From contig JAFGHX010000011.1 of NCBI GenBank assembly GCA_016929905.1, forward strand, positions 1 through 56,657: a stretch of 56,657 bases of DNA. The letters run 5' to 3'. Both the position numbers and the translations under genes were made by a program. The notes beneath the pieces were generated by a model, which had not been told where the DNA came from, ran no database searches, and saw only the letters and a list, made by a program, of their open reading frames with translations. Each line of letters opens with the position of its first letter. The stretch's first letter is position 1. The DNA is from Kiritimatiellia bacterium (GTDB lineage Bacteria; Verrucomicrobiota; Kiritimatiellia; JAFGHX01). Positions 14,925-23,438 of the stretch are shown one piece after another.

Positions 14925-17395
14925 TTCTGCCCGCTTTCGTCGAGGGATTTTCCCGTTTCGTACACGCGGAGGCGGCTTTCGATCCTGGTCGCCGCGCCAG
15001 CGTCGCCCACGTGCCGAGCGGCGTCCAATGCGCGCCGGGCAGTCCTGACGGCGTCCTCGAGCCGGCCGGCGGCGGCATAGGCGGCGGCCAGGGTGTCGAG
15101 CGCCTGGAATTGCCTGTCGCCGATCTTCTCTGCGACGGGCTCGGCGAGCCGGACGGCTTCGGCTCCGTTTCGGACCGCCGGATCCGGGTGGGTGGCATAG
15201 ATCCACGCCATACGGTTCGCCACTTGGAGCAAAGCCGGGCGAAGCCGCAGGGCTTCCGAGTAGTGCTGCAGGGCGGCTTCGGCGTTGCGCTGCTGCTCGA
15301 ACGCCCGGCCCAGATTGATGTGCGCCTGGAAAAAGCCGGGGTCTATGCGCACGGTCTCGGAGAAATGGTACAGCGCGTTTGCGGTCTCGCCCAGCCCCAT
15401 CAAAGCGACGCCGATGTTGAAGTGGACGTCCGGCCGTTCGGGTTCCGCCGCCAGCGCTTCGGAGAAGTGGGCAAGGGCATCGGCAGTCCGTTTCATCGTG
15501 CCGAGAGCAAGGCCCAGATTGTAATGCGCTTCCGCCATGCGGGCATCGATCCGCAGCGCATTCGAGAAATGGAGTACGGCCGTCTCGGGCCGTCCGCGCG
15601 CCAGCATGGCCAGCCCGAGGTTGTTGTACGCCTTGGTGTAGTAGGGATGAATGCGCAGCGCACGGGAGTAGTGCAACTCCGCCTCATCGAGGCGGCCCTG
15701 CCTGGCCAGCGCCAAGCCCAGCCCGTTGAGGGCGTCCAGATTGGTTGGCATGCGGGCGGCCGCCAGCATCCAGCTTGCGGCGGCCTGGTCGAACGCGCCG
15801 AAGTCCTGCAGAAGCTGCGCGCGGCCGCTGTGCAGCACCCAGTCGTCGGGATCGTACCGCAGGGCGGTGTCATAGGCCTCGATCGCGTGCCGGACGGCCG
15901 CGCCGCCGGCGTACGGGCGCAGCGCCGCCAGTTCGCGCCGGCGTGCGGCGGCCCGGGCCTCGTGGTCGAACTGGGCGGTAAACGGGGGCCGGAGCTCGCG
16001 CGTGAGCATTTCGTTCGCGAGCCGATGGCGGTGCCAGGCCGTAAAGGCCAAACGTGCGAGACACTGCGCTTCGGTGAGTACCCGCCCCTCAGCGTCCGCG
16101 TTCCCGGCCAACTGCGGCAGCGCCCGCCCGATTGCCTGCAGCAACGTCACCGCGACGCGGTAGTTGCCCCGGGCATTCATGTGTACATGGTCAAGAAACA
16201 GATCGTCGCGCGGGATGCCGTTCGTAGCCGCCTGCTCGAAGACGGCAGCCAGATCCACCAGTTGCGCGGCGCACGTCGCGGCCGTCTCCCGCACGATCTC
16301 GTTGATCCGGGAGTCGGCCCGAAAGCGAAGCACGTCGAGATCGCGTGCGCGCACGTAATGCACGCGCGCTTCCGCGTGGTCGCCGCATGGCTCCTCGCAG
16401 CGCGCGAGCCGAAAACGCAGCTCGGCATGCCCGCTGTCGATCGCGGCGGCCTGCCGGAAGGCGGCGCGCGCGCCGGTCAGGTCCCCGCCCGTCCCGGCCG
16501 CGGCGGCCGAGGCCTGCCCGATGGCGTAGAGTTGGTCCCAGTGTTCCCGTTCGGCGATATCGAGGTCTGGATTCCGGACGGAGGCGAACGGGGCACAATC
16601 CCCAATGTTGGCAGGCACCGTGCAGAGCAGGACCCGGCCGCCCCCCTTTTCCGCGCACCGCACAATGGCCGCGAGGTTGGCCCGGAAATGCCGGTACGCG
16701 ATCTGGAGTTGGGGCGAATCCTCGCGAACCCGGTGCGCGAGGAACATCTCCATCCCGCCCCACGTGGAGGGGACGGAGTCCTCGGCCCGGCCACGGCCGA
16801 GCCGGGCCAGCAGCTGCCCGATCCGCGTACGCCGGGCCAGGATGGCCGCCCGGATCAGGCCCCGGCTCCGCGAAAAGGAACCGAAGATCGTGCCGCAGCC
16901 GAAGGGCCCGACCACCTCGTTGTTCCCCATGAACACAACAAACAGGTCGGGTTGCCGCTCCGCGCAGGCCTCGGCGATCGGCAGCACCACATGCGAGTTC
17001 ACCGCGGTCATGGCGGCATTGAGCACTTCGAACCGAACGCCGGGATAGCGGGCCTGCAGCAGCTTCGCCAGCATCCGCGCAAAACCGAACGACGGTTCGG
17101 GATCGCCCATCGCGGCCGAGCCGCCCAGGACGAAAAGGCGGCAGGCGCCCGGCGGCTTCTCGGCCGCGAACTGCAGCGGCCGGGACTTGCGGGCAAGCGC
17201 GCGGGGGAAGAACCGCCACCCGAATTTCGGGTTGTCCGTGCAGACGGTGCGGCCTTCGAGCCGCTGTTCGAGGAAGAACGCCGTCGGGTACCCGTATCCG
17301 AACAGGCGCAGCAGCCCCTCAACGGCAGCCAGCAGGAGGATTGGCGCCAGGAGCGCCAGCCCGATTCTGGCGATGCGTTTGCGGCGTGTTCGCAT
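14921..17395 (-). CDS. SGNH/GDSL-like hydrolase with C-terminal TPR array
   Basis: An 824-aa protein. After an N-terminal membrane anchor (IGLALLAPILLLAAVEGLL) comes an SGNH fold: block I as VLGGSAAMG, an Asn block as VFMGNNEVVG, and the catalytic DxxH block as DHVHMNARGNY. Residues from about 470 to 790 are TPR units (repeated NLGLAL / HFSEAL patterns). Envelope-anchored SGNH proteins of this kind often act on acyl groups of exopolysaccharide or cell-wall sugars; that role is inferred. It lies 11 bp downstream of a second SGNH gene and overlaps a TPR-like membrane protein gene, so the three form one operon. The block I Ser is present, in GGS rather than the GDS context. Confidence 0.8.
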   Translation of the reverse strand: MRTRRKRIARIGLALLAPILLLAAVEGLLRLFGYGYPTAFFLEQRLEGRTVCTDNPKFGWRFFPRALARKSRPLQFAAEKPPGACRLFVLGGSAAMGDPEPSFGFARMLAKLLQARYPGVRFEVLNAAMTAVNSHVVLPIAEACAERQPDLFVVFMGNNEVVGPFGCGTIFGSFSRSRGLIRAAILARRTRIGQLLARLGRGRAEDSVPSTWGGMEMFLAHRVREDSPQLQIAYRHFRANLAAIVRCAEKGGGRVLLCTVPANIGDCAPFASVRNPDLDIAEREHWDQLYAIGQASAAAAGTGGDLTGARAAFRQAAAIDSGHAELRFRLARCEEPCGDHAEARVHYVRARDLDVLRFRADSRINEIVRETAATCAAQLVDLAAVFEQAATNGIPRDDLFLDHVHMNARGNYRVAVTLLQAIGRALPQLAGNADAEGRVLTEAQCLARLAFTAWHRHRLANEMLTRELRPPFTAQFDHEARAAARRRELAALRPYAGGAAVRHAIEAYDTALRYDPDDWVLHSGRAQLLQDFGAFDQAAASWMLAAARMPTNLDALNGLGLALARQGRLDEAELHYSRALRIHPYYTKAYNNLGLAMLARGRPETAVLHFSNALRIDARMAEAHYNLGLALGTMKRTADALAHFSEALAAEPERPDVHFNIGVALMGLGETANALYHFSETVRIDPGFFQAHINLGRAFEQQRNAEAALQHYSEALRLRPALLQVANRMAWIYATHPDPAVRNGAEAVRLAEPVAEKIGDRQFQALDTLAAAYAAAGRLEDAVRTARRALDAARHVGDAGAATRIESRLRVYETGKSLDESGQK

Positions 17396-17406
17396 GAGTA
17401 GGGTCC

Positions 17407-18756
17407 TTACGGCGTTTCCACGGAGATCCCGTTGCCAGCGACAGGACGCGCCGTCGGCGTGCCGGGCGTGCGGCCCAGGGGAAGCGGCGAGACGCCGCTT
17501 CTGCTTTCGCCCAGCGCCTGGCGCACATACGGGTAGAGCGCATCCGCGACGACGCCGTGGCCCTTGGCCGTCCAGTGGCCGTCGCGCGAATAGTAGAGCC
17601 CCTTGCCTGCCTTCTGCAGAGCGGGCAACAGATCCACGTACGGCACCTGCAGTCCGGCCGCCAGTCGTTGCAGGAAGACCCGATCGTCGTTCGAAGGCTG
17701 GCCGGAGAAGAAGAAATGGTCATGCGAGCCGGGGCCCTGCACCTGCGCGGCGATCGGGGCCGCCGTCAGCAAGAAGCGCGCGCCGTTCGCCGCGCACGCC
17801 GCATGCAGCCATGCGAGGTAGCGGCCCGTCAGGTACCACCCGCGCCGCTTCGCCGGCTCGAGGTCGGGGTCCCGTTCGAGGATGAAGAACTCGTCGTTCT
17901 TCGGCCGTTGCGCCCAGAGCCTGTTCAGCGCGCGCGCGCGCGTGCGGTACTGCAGATGCGCCACGAGATAGGACCAGGCGCACAGGTCGTCCTCCACCCG
18001 GCACATGGCGGTGCGGAAGGCGACCTGCAGGCTGTCGGGCTCGGTCAGGCCGCCTGTCTTTCGCAACGCGAGCAGGGGCGCGCCGGGCGGCACGGCCAGG
18101 AGCACCCCATCGGCATCGAACGCGGCCGCGGCCGAATAGCGCAGGTCGTCGAACACGTCGTTGGCGAAGAACACGACGAGCACCACGTCCGGCTCCAGAT
18201 GCACGAGTTCGCGCGCGTAAAACAGATATTCGAGAATCGGCGAGTACGACGAGACGCCGGCATTGATCACGCTGACGCGTTCGCGCAGCGCCTCGTTCAG
18301 GCGCCGCTCGAGCTGTTCGCAGAAATTCCGGGCCCGGGGCACCTGGCGCGCCTCGACGAACGAGTCGCCGAGCACCAGGACCCGTTTCTCGCCCTTCTGC
18401 TTGGCCCCGTTCAGTTCGTCGTCGTGCAGCCCGCGCCAATTGACGGAGCTGAAGACGCAGAATTCGAAGCCGGGCGGCTTACCGGAACTCACGAACGACT
18501 TGCCGGGGATCAGCGCGTGATTCCGCACGGGATGCGGGGCCTCGATCCCCGTACGCCGCGCCGTCGGCATCCAGAGCGGCCGCGGCGAGTGGGCATGGGC
18601 GCACACCGCGAGGCGCAGCAGCAATTCGGCAACGAGCAGGGCGGCCAGGCCGGCGGCCAGCGCCAAGCCCAGCCTGGCGCGCAGCCGCCGTTTCGGGCCG
18701 CGTGCTCCCTCGCACGAGACCTCGCCGGCCGAGGACGGCGTGGGCGGTTCTTCCAT
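17407..18756 (-). CDS. SGNH/GDSL hydrolase-family membrane-anchored protein
   Basis: A 449-aa protein with an N-terminal membrane anchor (LGLALAAGLAALLVAELLL). It has a clear block I (VLVLGDSFVEA), a VVFFANDVFDD block and the catalytic DGHWTAKGH block near the C-terminus. It likely hydrolyses or transfers ester-linked groups on an envelope glycan. The first gene of a minus-strand operon with the SGNH-TPR protein. The last 35 residues (after VRQALGESRSG) are encoded by dispersed repeat DNA, including a hairpin identical to one at 45757-45777. The native C-terminus may therefore have been extended by a repeat insertion. Confidence 0.82.
   Translation of the reverse strand: MEEPPTPSSAGEVSCEGARGPKRRLRARLGLALAAGLAALLVAELLLRLAVCAHAHSPRPLWMPTARRTGIEAPHPVRNHALIPGKSFVSSGKPPGFEFCVFSSVNWRGLHDDELNGAKQKGEKRVLVLGDSFVEARQVPRARNFCEQLERRLNEALRERVSVINAGVSSYSPILEYLFYARELVHLEPDVVLVVFFANDVFDDLRYSAAAAFDADGVLLAVPPGAPLLALRKTGGLTEPDSLQVAFRTAMCRVEDDLCAWSYLVAHLQYRTRARALNRLWAQRPKNDEFFILERDPDLEPAKRRGWYLTGRYLAWLHAACAANGARFLLTAAPIAAQVQGPGSHDHFFFSGQPSNDDRVFLQRLAAGLQVPYVDLLPALQKAGKGLYYSRDGHWTAKGHGVVADALYPYVRQALGESRSGVSPLPLGRTPGTPTARPVAGNGISVETP
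17481..17501. repeat. Hairpin repeat inside the 3' end of the SGNH gene
   Basis: GAAGCGGCG-aga-CGCCGCTTC, nine-base-pair arms with a three-base loop, is identical base for base to 45757-45777. Here it is within coding sequence; there it is intergenic. Confidence 0.8.
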
Positions 18757-18863
18757 GGGGCGACTCTAGCACGACCCCGGGCAGCCCGAAAAGCAAATGA
18801 TACCCCGGCCGTGACGCCGCTTTGCGCTTGAGCTCGGTCGAGGTTTGCCCGTACGGTGTGCGC

Positions 18864-19988
18864 ATGCGAACGCCTGTCGCCTTGAGCGCATGCCCGGACT
18901 ACGGCCCGGCGCTGCGTGACAGCCTGGAGCGCCTGATCGGCGCGCTCGGCGGCCTTGCCCGCTTCGTCAAGCCCGGTCAATCCGTCCTGGTCAAGCCGAA
19001 CCTGCTGACCGACGGCACGCCGGAGCAGGCGAAGACGACGCATCCGGAAGTGGTGCGGCATCTGCTGCGCGTCCTCAAGCAGGGCGGTGCGCGCTGCCGG
19101 GTGGGCGACAGCCCGTCGACGGTCACGAAGCTCGAGCGCGTGTGGGCCAGGACCGGGATCGGGCAGGTCTGCGCAGAGGAAGCAACGCCGCTGTTGAACC
19201 TGGAGAGCGCCGGCTCAAAACGCTTCACGGTCGACGGCATGTCCTTCAGCGTCGCGCGCCCGGTGCTGGAGGCGGACGTCGTCGTGAACGTGGCGAAGCT
19301 CAAGACGCACAGCCTCACCGTGCTGACCGCGGCGGTCAAGAACCTGTACGGAACGGTACCGGGCATGCAGAAGACGACGCTGCACGAACTGTACCCCAAC
19401 CCGAAGCGATTCGGGAAGCTGCTCGCCGCGCTCTACCGCACGGTGCGCCCGGCGCTGAGTATCGTGGACGGCGTGGTCGGGATGGAAGGCAACGGACCGG
19501 CCGCGGGCGACCCGGTCCGGCTCGGGTTTCTGGCCGCGAGTTCCGACGCGGTGGCCCTCGACGCCTCCCTGTGCCGCATGCTGGGCATCGACCCGGCACG
19601 CGTGTATTATCTGCCTGAAGCCGCGCGCGCCGGCGCCGGCGCGATACGGCCCGAGCACATCGAACGGGTGGGCGACACGCCCGAACCGCTTGCCCCGCGT
19701 CGCTTCCGCGTGCCGGGCACGACGCTCCTGCAGCTGGTGCCGGACTGGGCGGTGCGGTTGTGCAAGCCGCTGCTCTGGATACGGCCGTCGATAACCGGCC
19801 GGTGCGTGGCATGCGGGCGCTGCGTGCAGGCCTGCCCGGCCGGGGCGCTTGCCCAGGCCAAGGGTGAGCGGCCGGTTCTCGACAAGGCCGCATGCATCCA
19901 GTGCTGCTGCTGTCATGAAGTGTGTCCCGAACGCGCCATCGTGATGACGGCCAGCCCGCTGCTCAGGCCGTTTCTGCCGAGTCAATGA
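18864..19988 (+). CDS. DUF362-domain protein with C-terminal 2x[4Fe-4S] ferredoxin domain
   Basis: A 374-aa protein. Residues 1-280 are DUF362 (VLVKPNLL near the start, VVNVAKLKTHSLTVLTAAVKN, LYGTVPGMQK, SIVDGVVGMEGNGP). The C-terminus carries two ferredoxin clusters, CVACGRCVQACPAGA and CIQCCCCHEVCPERA. Such proteins are thought to handle electron transfer or iron-sulfur-linked chemistry, but no reaction is established. The ATG at 18864 is chosen over an upstream frame extension; its ribosome site is weak. The stop codon overlaps the start of the acyltransferase gene (ATGA), so the two are translationally coupled. Divergent from the SGNH operon. Confidence 0.85.
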   Translation: MRTPVALSACPDYGPALRDSLERLIGALGGLARFVKPGQSVLVKPNLLTDGTPEQAKTTHPEVVRHLLRVLKQGGARCRVGDSPSTVTKLERVWARTGIGQVCAEEATPLLNLESAGSKRFTVDGMSFSVARPVLEADVVVNVAKLKTHSLTVLTAAVKNLYGTVPGMQKTTLHELYPNPKRFGKLLAALYRTVRPALSIVDGVVGMEGNGPAAGDPVRLGFLAASSDAVALDASLCRMLGIDPARVYYLPEAARAGAGAIRPEHIERVGDTPEPLAPRRFRVPGTTLLQLVPDWAVRLCKPLLWIRPSITGRCVACGRCVQACPAGALAQAKGERPVLDKAACIQCCCCHEVCPERAIVMTASPLLRPFLPSQ

Positions 19989-20887
19989 TGCCGAGAGTCA
20001 AACACATCCTGGAATACGGCGCGCTCAGAGGGATCGGGCTGGCCGTCAGGCTGTTGCCCTATCGCGGGGCGCTCTGCGCCGGCTGGATCATGGCCGGGTC
20101 GGCCCATCACATCGCCCGGTTCCGCGTTGCGGAGGCCAAACGCCGTATCCGCGAGGTGTTGGGCGCGCAGACGCCGGCACCCGAGATCAGCCGCATCGCC
20201 TGGGCCTCCTGGCGCAACCTCGCCTTCATGGCCGTGGACCTGCTTCGCATGCCGGCGTTGAACCGGGCGTTCGCGGACGCTTGGGTTGAGTGCGAGGCGG
20301 TCGTCACGCGCCTGCGGCAGATCCGGGCGGAAACCGGGCGCGGCGCGGTGCTCGCCACGCTGCACATGGGCTCATGGGAACTGGGCGGGGCGGCCTGCCA
20401 TCTGCACGGGATCCCGATGTTCTACGTCTTCGCCGAACAGAAGAACCCGCTCTTCAACGCGTATCTCAACCGGCTCCGCACGAGTTCCGGACCCGAGGCG
20501 GTGGCGCGGGGGTCGGGCACGATGAAGCGCGTGCTGCGCAGGCTGAAAGCCGGCCAAATACTGGCCATGCCCGTCGACGTCCGGGTGCCGCAGCCGGCGG
20601 TTGTGGTCAGGTTCCTGGGCAAGACGGCCAATGTCGGCAGCGGAATGGCCTCCTTCGCGCGGCAGCTGGAAATTCCCGTCGTCCCCGCTTTCTGCACCCG
20701 AGTCGGCTGGGCGCGGCACCGGCTGCACGTCCATCCCAGCGTGTGGCCCGACACGACGCTCGGCAAGCAGGAAGACATCGCGCGCATGACCCAGACGGTG
20801 TTCGACCTGTTCGATGCCGATATCCGCGCCCGGCCGGGGCAATGGTTCTGGTATAACAAGCGCTGGATACTGGACCCTGTCCGATGA
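19985..20887 (+). CDS. Lysophospholipid/lipid A acyltransferase (LpxL/HtrB-like)
   Basis: A 300-aa protein of the LABLAT family. Its catalytic HX4E motif is seen as LHMGSWELGG. RGSGTMKRVLRRLKAG and PVDVRVP lie at the usual spacing after it, and the C-terminus QWFWYNKRW is typical. It would transfer an acyl chain to lipid A or another saccharolipid at the inner membrane, implying a Gram-negative-type envelope. It is translationally coupled to the DUF362 gene through ATGATG. Its stop codon is embedded in the first word of an AT-rich array (20884-20914). Confidence 0.85.
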   Translation: MMPRVKHILEYGALRGIGLAVRLLPYRGALCAGWIMAGSAHHIARFRVAEAKRRIREVLGAQTPAPEISRIAWASWRNLAFMAVDLLRMPALNRAFADAWVECEAVVTRLRQIRAETGRGAVLATLHMGSWELGGAACHLHGIPMFYVFAEQKNPLFNAYLNRLRTSSGPEAVARGSGTMKRVLRRLKAGQILAMPVDVRVPQPAVVVRFLGKTANVGSGMASFARQLEIPVVPAFCTRVGWARHRLHVHPSVWPDTTLGKQEDIARMTQTVFDLFDADIRARPGQWFWYNKRWILDPVR

Positions 20888-20914
20888 AGAATGAGAAGTG
20901 AAAAATGAAAAATG
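20884..20914 (+). repeat. Word array ATGAAAAATG, left arm of an inverted pair
   Basis: Degenerate tandem ATGAARAATG words start inside the acyltransferase stop codon. The partner, reading CATTTTTCATTCTTC, is at 21016-21039. The pair encloses about 100 bp without a gene, upstream of the aminotransferase. Confidence 0.75.
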
Positions 20915-21015
20915 CGGATTGCCATGCCGCCGGGTCAATCGCTACTATGGGCGGCCGGGATCGGGACGGCGCGCGCAGAGGCCGTCGTTCGCGGCTCGTT
21001 GAGTCCAGCATCTGA

Positions 21016-21039
21016 CATTTTTCATTCTTCATTTTTCAT
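21016..21039 (-). repeat. Word array CATTTTTCAT, right arm of an inverted pair
   Basis: It is the reverse complement of the words at 20884-20914. It ends two bases before the GGAG ribosome site of the aminotransferase gene, so a hairpin with the left arm could influence its translation. Confidence 0.75.
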
Positions 21040-21049
21040 TGGAGCGATC

Positions 21050-22273
21050 ATGGATATTCAGACTCTTTTCGCGGAGCGGATCGGCGGCGCGTCGTTCGGG
21101 TTGACGAACGAGATCTACAAGTTTCAGAAGATCAAGAACGCCAAAGCCGAAGCGCTCAAGGCGCGGCCGGAGGTCGAGCTGCTGGATTTCGGCGTGGGCG
21201 AGCCGGACCAGATGGCGCCGGCCGAAATCCGGAACGCGCTGAGACAGGCGGTGGAAGACCCGTCGAACCGCGGCTATGCGGACAACGGGATCCACCCGTT
21301 CAAAGTGGCGGCCGCGGAGTACCTGAAGACCTTCTTCGGGGTCGACGGTCTGGATCCGGCCACCGAGATCAACCACAGCATCGGCTCCAAGCCGGCCCTG
21401 GCCATGCTGCCGCTGTGTTTCGTGAATCCGGGCGAGGTCGCGCTGGTCACCGTGCCGGGCTATCCCGTGCTCGGCACGCACACGCGGTACCTGGGCGGCG
21501 AAGTCGTCAACCTGCCGCTGACGCGGGAGAACGGGTTCCTGCCCGATCTGGACGCCGTCGAGCCGGCGGTCGCGGACCGGGCCAAGCTGATCTACGTGAA
21601 CTACCCCAACAATCCCACGGGCGCGGCGGCCTCGGAGGCGTTCTTCGACAAACTGATCGCGTTTGCCGACACGTACAACATTCTGATCGTGCAGGACGCC
21701 GCCTACGCCACGTTGGTCTATGGCCGGGCGCCGCTCTCGATCCTCAGTCGCCCGGGCGGCAAGGAGACGGCGGTCGAACTGCACTCCATGAGCAAGAGCT
21801 ACAACATGACCGGTTGGCGGCTCGGCTTTGTGGCCGGGTCGGCCAGGGCGGTGAAGGCCTACGCGGAAGTGAAAGACAACATCGATTCCGGCCAGTTCAA
21901 AGCGATTCAGATGGCGGCCTGCGCGGGAATCGCGCGCCGGGACCTGTCCGACGCGATCCGCGATCATTACCACCAGCGCCTGCGCAAGCTGGTGGCCGTG
22001 CTGAAGGCCAACGGATTCGACGCGGACGTGCCGGGCGGCACGTTCTACCTCTACGTGCCGGCCCCGAAAGGGGCGGGCCACAAGAGGTTCAAGACCGCCG
22101 AGGACGCCTCTCAGCACCTGATCCGCGAACAGTCCATTTCCACCGTGCCCTGGGACGATGCGGGCTCGTTCCTCCGCTTCTCCGCGACCTGGGAGTCGAA
22201 AGGCGACGACGATGACGCGCGGGTACTCGCCGAACTCGGCCGCCGGCTGGGCGAGGCGGGATTGCGGATGTAG
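21050..22273 (+). CDS. dapL: LL-diaminopimelate aminotransferase-type PLP enzyme
   Basis: A 407-aa class I/II aminotransferase. LLDFGVGEPDQMAP near the N-terminus, YVNYPNNPTGA, and the PLP-lysine motif SMSKSYNMTGWRLGF (Lys near 248) are all present. The N-terminal FGLTNEIYKFQKIKNAKA and overall length fit the DapL2-like branch. DapL makes LL-diaminopimelate directly from tetrahydrodipicolinate in lysine and peptidoglycan synthesis, and is typical of the PVC group, chlamydiae and related bacteria. The ATG at 21050 is preceded by GGAGCGATC. It stands alone between repeat arrays. A general alanine/aspartate aminotransferase is the main alternative. Confidence 0.82.
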   Translation: MDIQTLFAERIGGASFGLTNEIYKFQKIKNAKAEALKARPEVELLDFGVGEPDQMAPAEIRNALRQAVEDPSNRGYADNGIHPFKVAAAEYLKTFFGVDGLDPATEINHSIGSKPALAMLPLCFVNPGEVALVTVPGYPVLGTHTRYLGGEVVNLPLTRENGFLPDLDAVEPAVADRAKLIYVNYPNNPTGAAASEAFFDKLIAFADTYNILIVQDAAYATLVYGRAPLSILSRPGGKETAVELHSMSKSYNMTGWRLGFVAGSARAVKAYAEVKDNIDSGQFKAIQMAACAGIARRDLSDAIRDHYHQRLRKLVAVLKANGFDADVPGGTFYLYVPAPKGAGHKRFKTAEDASQHLIREQSISTVPWDDAGSFLRFSATWESKGDDDDARVLAELGRRLGEAGLRM

Positions 22274-22310
22274 GCGGGGCGGGCACTGTCTGCCTTCGTT
22301 CGCGCCTCAG

Positions 22311-22345
22311 ACTTGCTCGAGAACTTGCTCGGGAACCTGCTCGGA
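22311..22345 (-). repeat. 12-bp word array, left arm
   Basis: Three degenerate units of GAACTTGCTCGG (period 12). The reverse complement is the word of 4741-4784 and of the right arm at 22454-22487. Confidence 0.8.
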
Positions 22346-22453
22346 ATTCGCCCTTTGCGCACGGGGCCTTGACAACAACTACGGCCTGCACGCCGCACCG
22401 GCAGAGCGATTCTATCGCATTGCGCGCTGCCGGTTGTTCTGGGGATTTCGAGC

Positions 22454-22487
22454 CAAGTTCTCGAACAAGTTCTCGAGCGAGTTTCGG
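22454..22487 (+). repeat. 12-bp word array, right arm
   Basis: Nearly three units of CAAGTTCTCGAR, inverted relative to 22311-22345. Confidence 0.8.
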
Positions 22488-22497
22488 CCGGCCAGTC

Positions 22498-22526
22498 TTG
22501 ACATCGGCCCGCGCGTCGTCTACAAC
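22498..22526 (+). promoter_or_regulatory. Predicted sigma70-type promoter for the TIM-barrel isomerase
   Basis: A perfect TTGACA (22498-22503), 17-bp spacer and TACAAC (22521-22526), about 80 bp before the ATG at 22608. It begins 11 bp after the right word array. Confidence 0.5.
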
Positions 22527-22607
22527 TCAGGGCTGTTCTCGAACGCGGGCGGGGTGCCTGCGTTCGTCTTTTCGGCGGCGTGTTGACCCAATCAAAGGAG
22601 ACCGACC

Positions 22608-23378
22608 ATGACGAGACCGTATCCCGTGTCGATCCAGCTCTATTCCGTGCGCGATGCGTGCAAGGAAGGCTTTCCGGCCACGCTGAAGAAGATCGCCGGC
22701 ATGGGCTATGCCGGCGTAGAGTTTGCGGGGCTGCACGGTCACACGCCGGAAGAGATCCGGAACGTGCTCGACGACCTCGGCCTGAAAGCCAGCTCGTGCC
22801 ACGCGGGGCTGCCGACGGAGGAGAACGTGGCGCAGGCCGTGGCGATCGACAGGGCGCTCGGCTACGACATGCACGTCAGCGCCGGGCCGGGTTTCAAGCG
22901 CGAGGTGAGCGGGACGGCCGAGATCCTGGAGGCGTGCAAACGGCTTCAGAAGGGCGCCGAACTGCTCAAAGCCGAGGGCATTCGCGCGGGCGTGCACAAC
23001 CACGAGTTCGAGTTCGACCGCGAATTCGACGGCAAGACGCCGCATCAGATCATGGTGGAGAACTGCCCCGACCTGCTCTTCCAGATTGATACCTACTGGG
23101 TGGCGGTCGGGCAGAAGGACCCGGTTGCCGCCATCAAGAATCTCGGCGCGCGCTGCCCGTCGCTCCACATCAAGGACGGCCCCAAGGACAAGAGCCAGCC
23201 GATGACGGCGGTCGGGGACGGCAAGATGGACTGGGCGCCGATCCTCGACGCGGCCGACGAGATCGGGGCCGTGGAATGGATCGTGGTCGAGATTGACCGC
23301 GTGGACGGCGACATGCTCCAGGCCGTGGACCGCAGCGTGAAGTTCCTGATCGACCAGGGCTACGGCAAAGGGCGGTAG
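22608..23378 (+). CDS. Sugar phosphate isomerase/epimerase-like TIM barrel (xylose isomerase-like)
   Basis: A 256-aa AP-endonuclease-2-type TIM barrel. It has SIQLYSVRDACKEGFPATLK at the N-terminus, GYAGVEFAGLHG, VHNHEFEF (metal ligand His/Glu), FQIDTYWV and SLHIKDG, then VVEIDR. These are the metal-binding strand ends of the xylose-isomerase-like superfamily used for ketose epimerisation or inositol catabolism. AAAGGAG precedes the ATG. Such genes are abundant in sugar-degrading PVC-group bacteria, usually with unknown substrates. A second, divergent member lies at 36231-37103. Confidence 0.88.
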   Translation: MTRPYPVSIQLYSVRDACKEGFPATLKKIAGMGYAGVEFAGLHGHTPEEIRNVLDDLGLKASSCHAGLPTEENVAQAVAIDRALGYDMHVSAGPGFKREVSGTAEILEACKRLQKGAELLKAEGIRAGVHNHEFEFDREFDGKTPHQIMVENCPDLLFQIDTYWVAVGQKDPVAAIKNLGARCPSLHIKDGPKDKSQPMTAVGDGKMDWAPILDAADEIGAVEWIVVEIDRVDGDMLQAVDRSVKFLIDQGYGKGR

Positions 23379-23438
23379 GCTGAGGCCCGCCCCCGCGTTA
23401 CCGGAACCCAAACAGAAGCAGCAGGTCATTTCCAACGG

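Larger units (their letters stand above)
22274..22607. other. Gap with an inverted pair of 12-bp word arrays and a promoter
   Basis: No gene seen. GAACTTGCTCGG words at 22311-22345 and the reverse-complement CAAGTTCTCGAG words at 22454-22487 flank about 108 bp. A good promoter for the isomerase gene follows at 22498-22526. Confidence 0.6.

Noticed and set aside
22369..22400. Promoter starting TTGACA at about 22371
   Set aside because: No acceptable -10 box lies 16-18 bp downstream, and a better promoter for the same gene is at 22498-22526.
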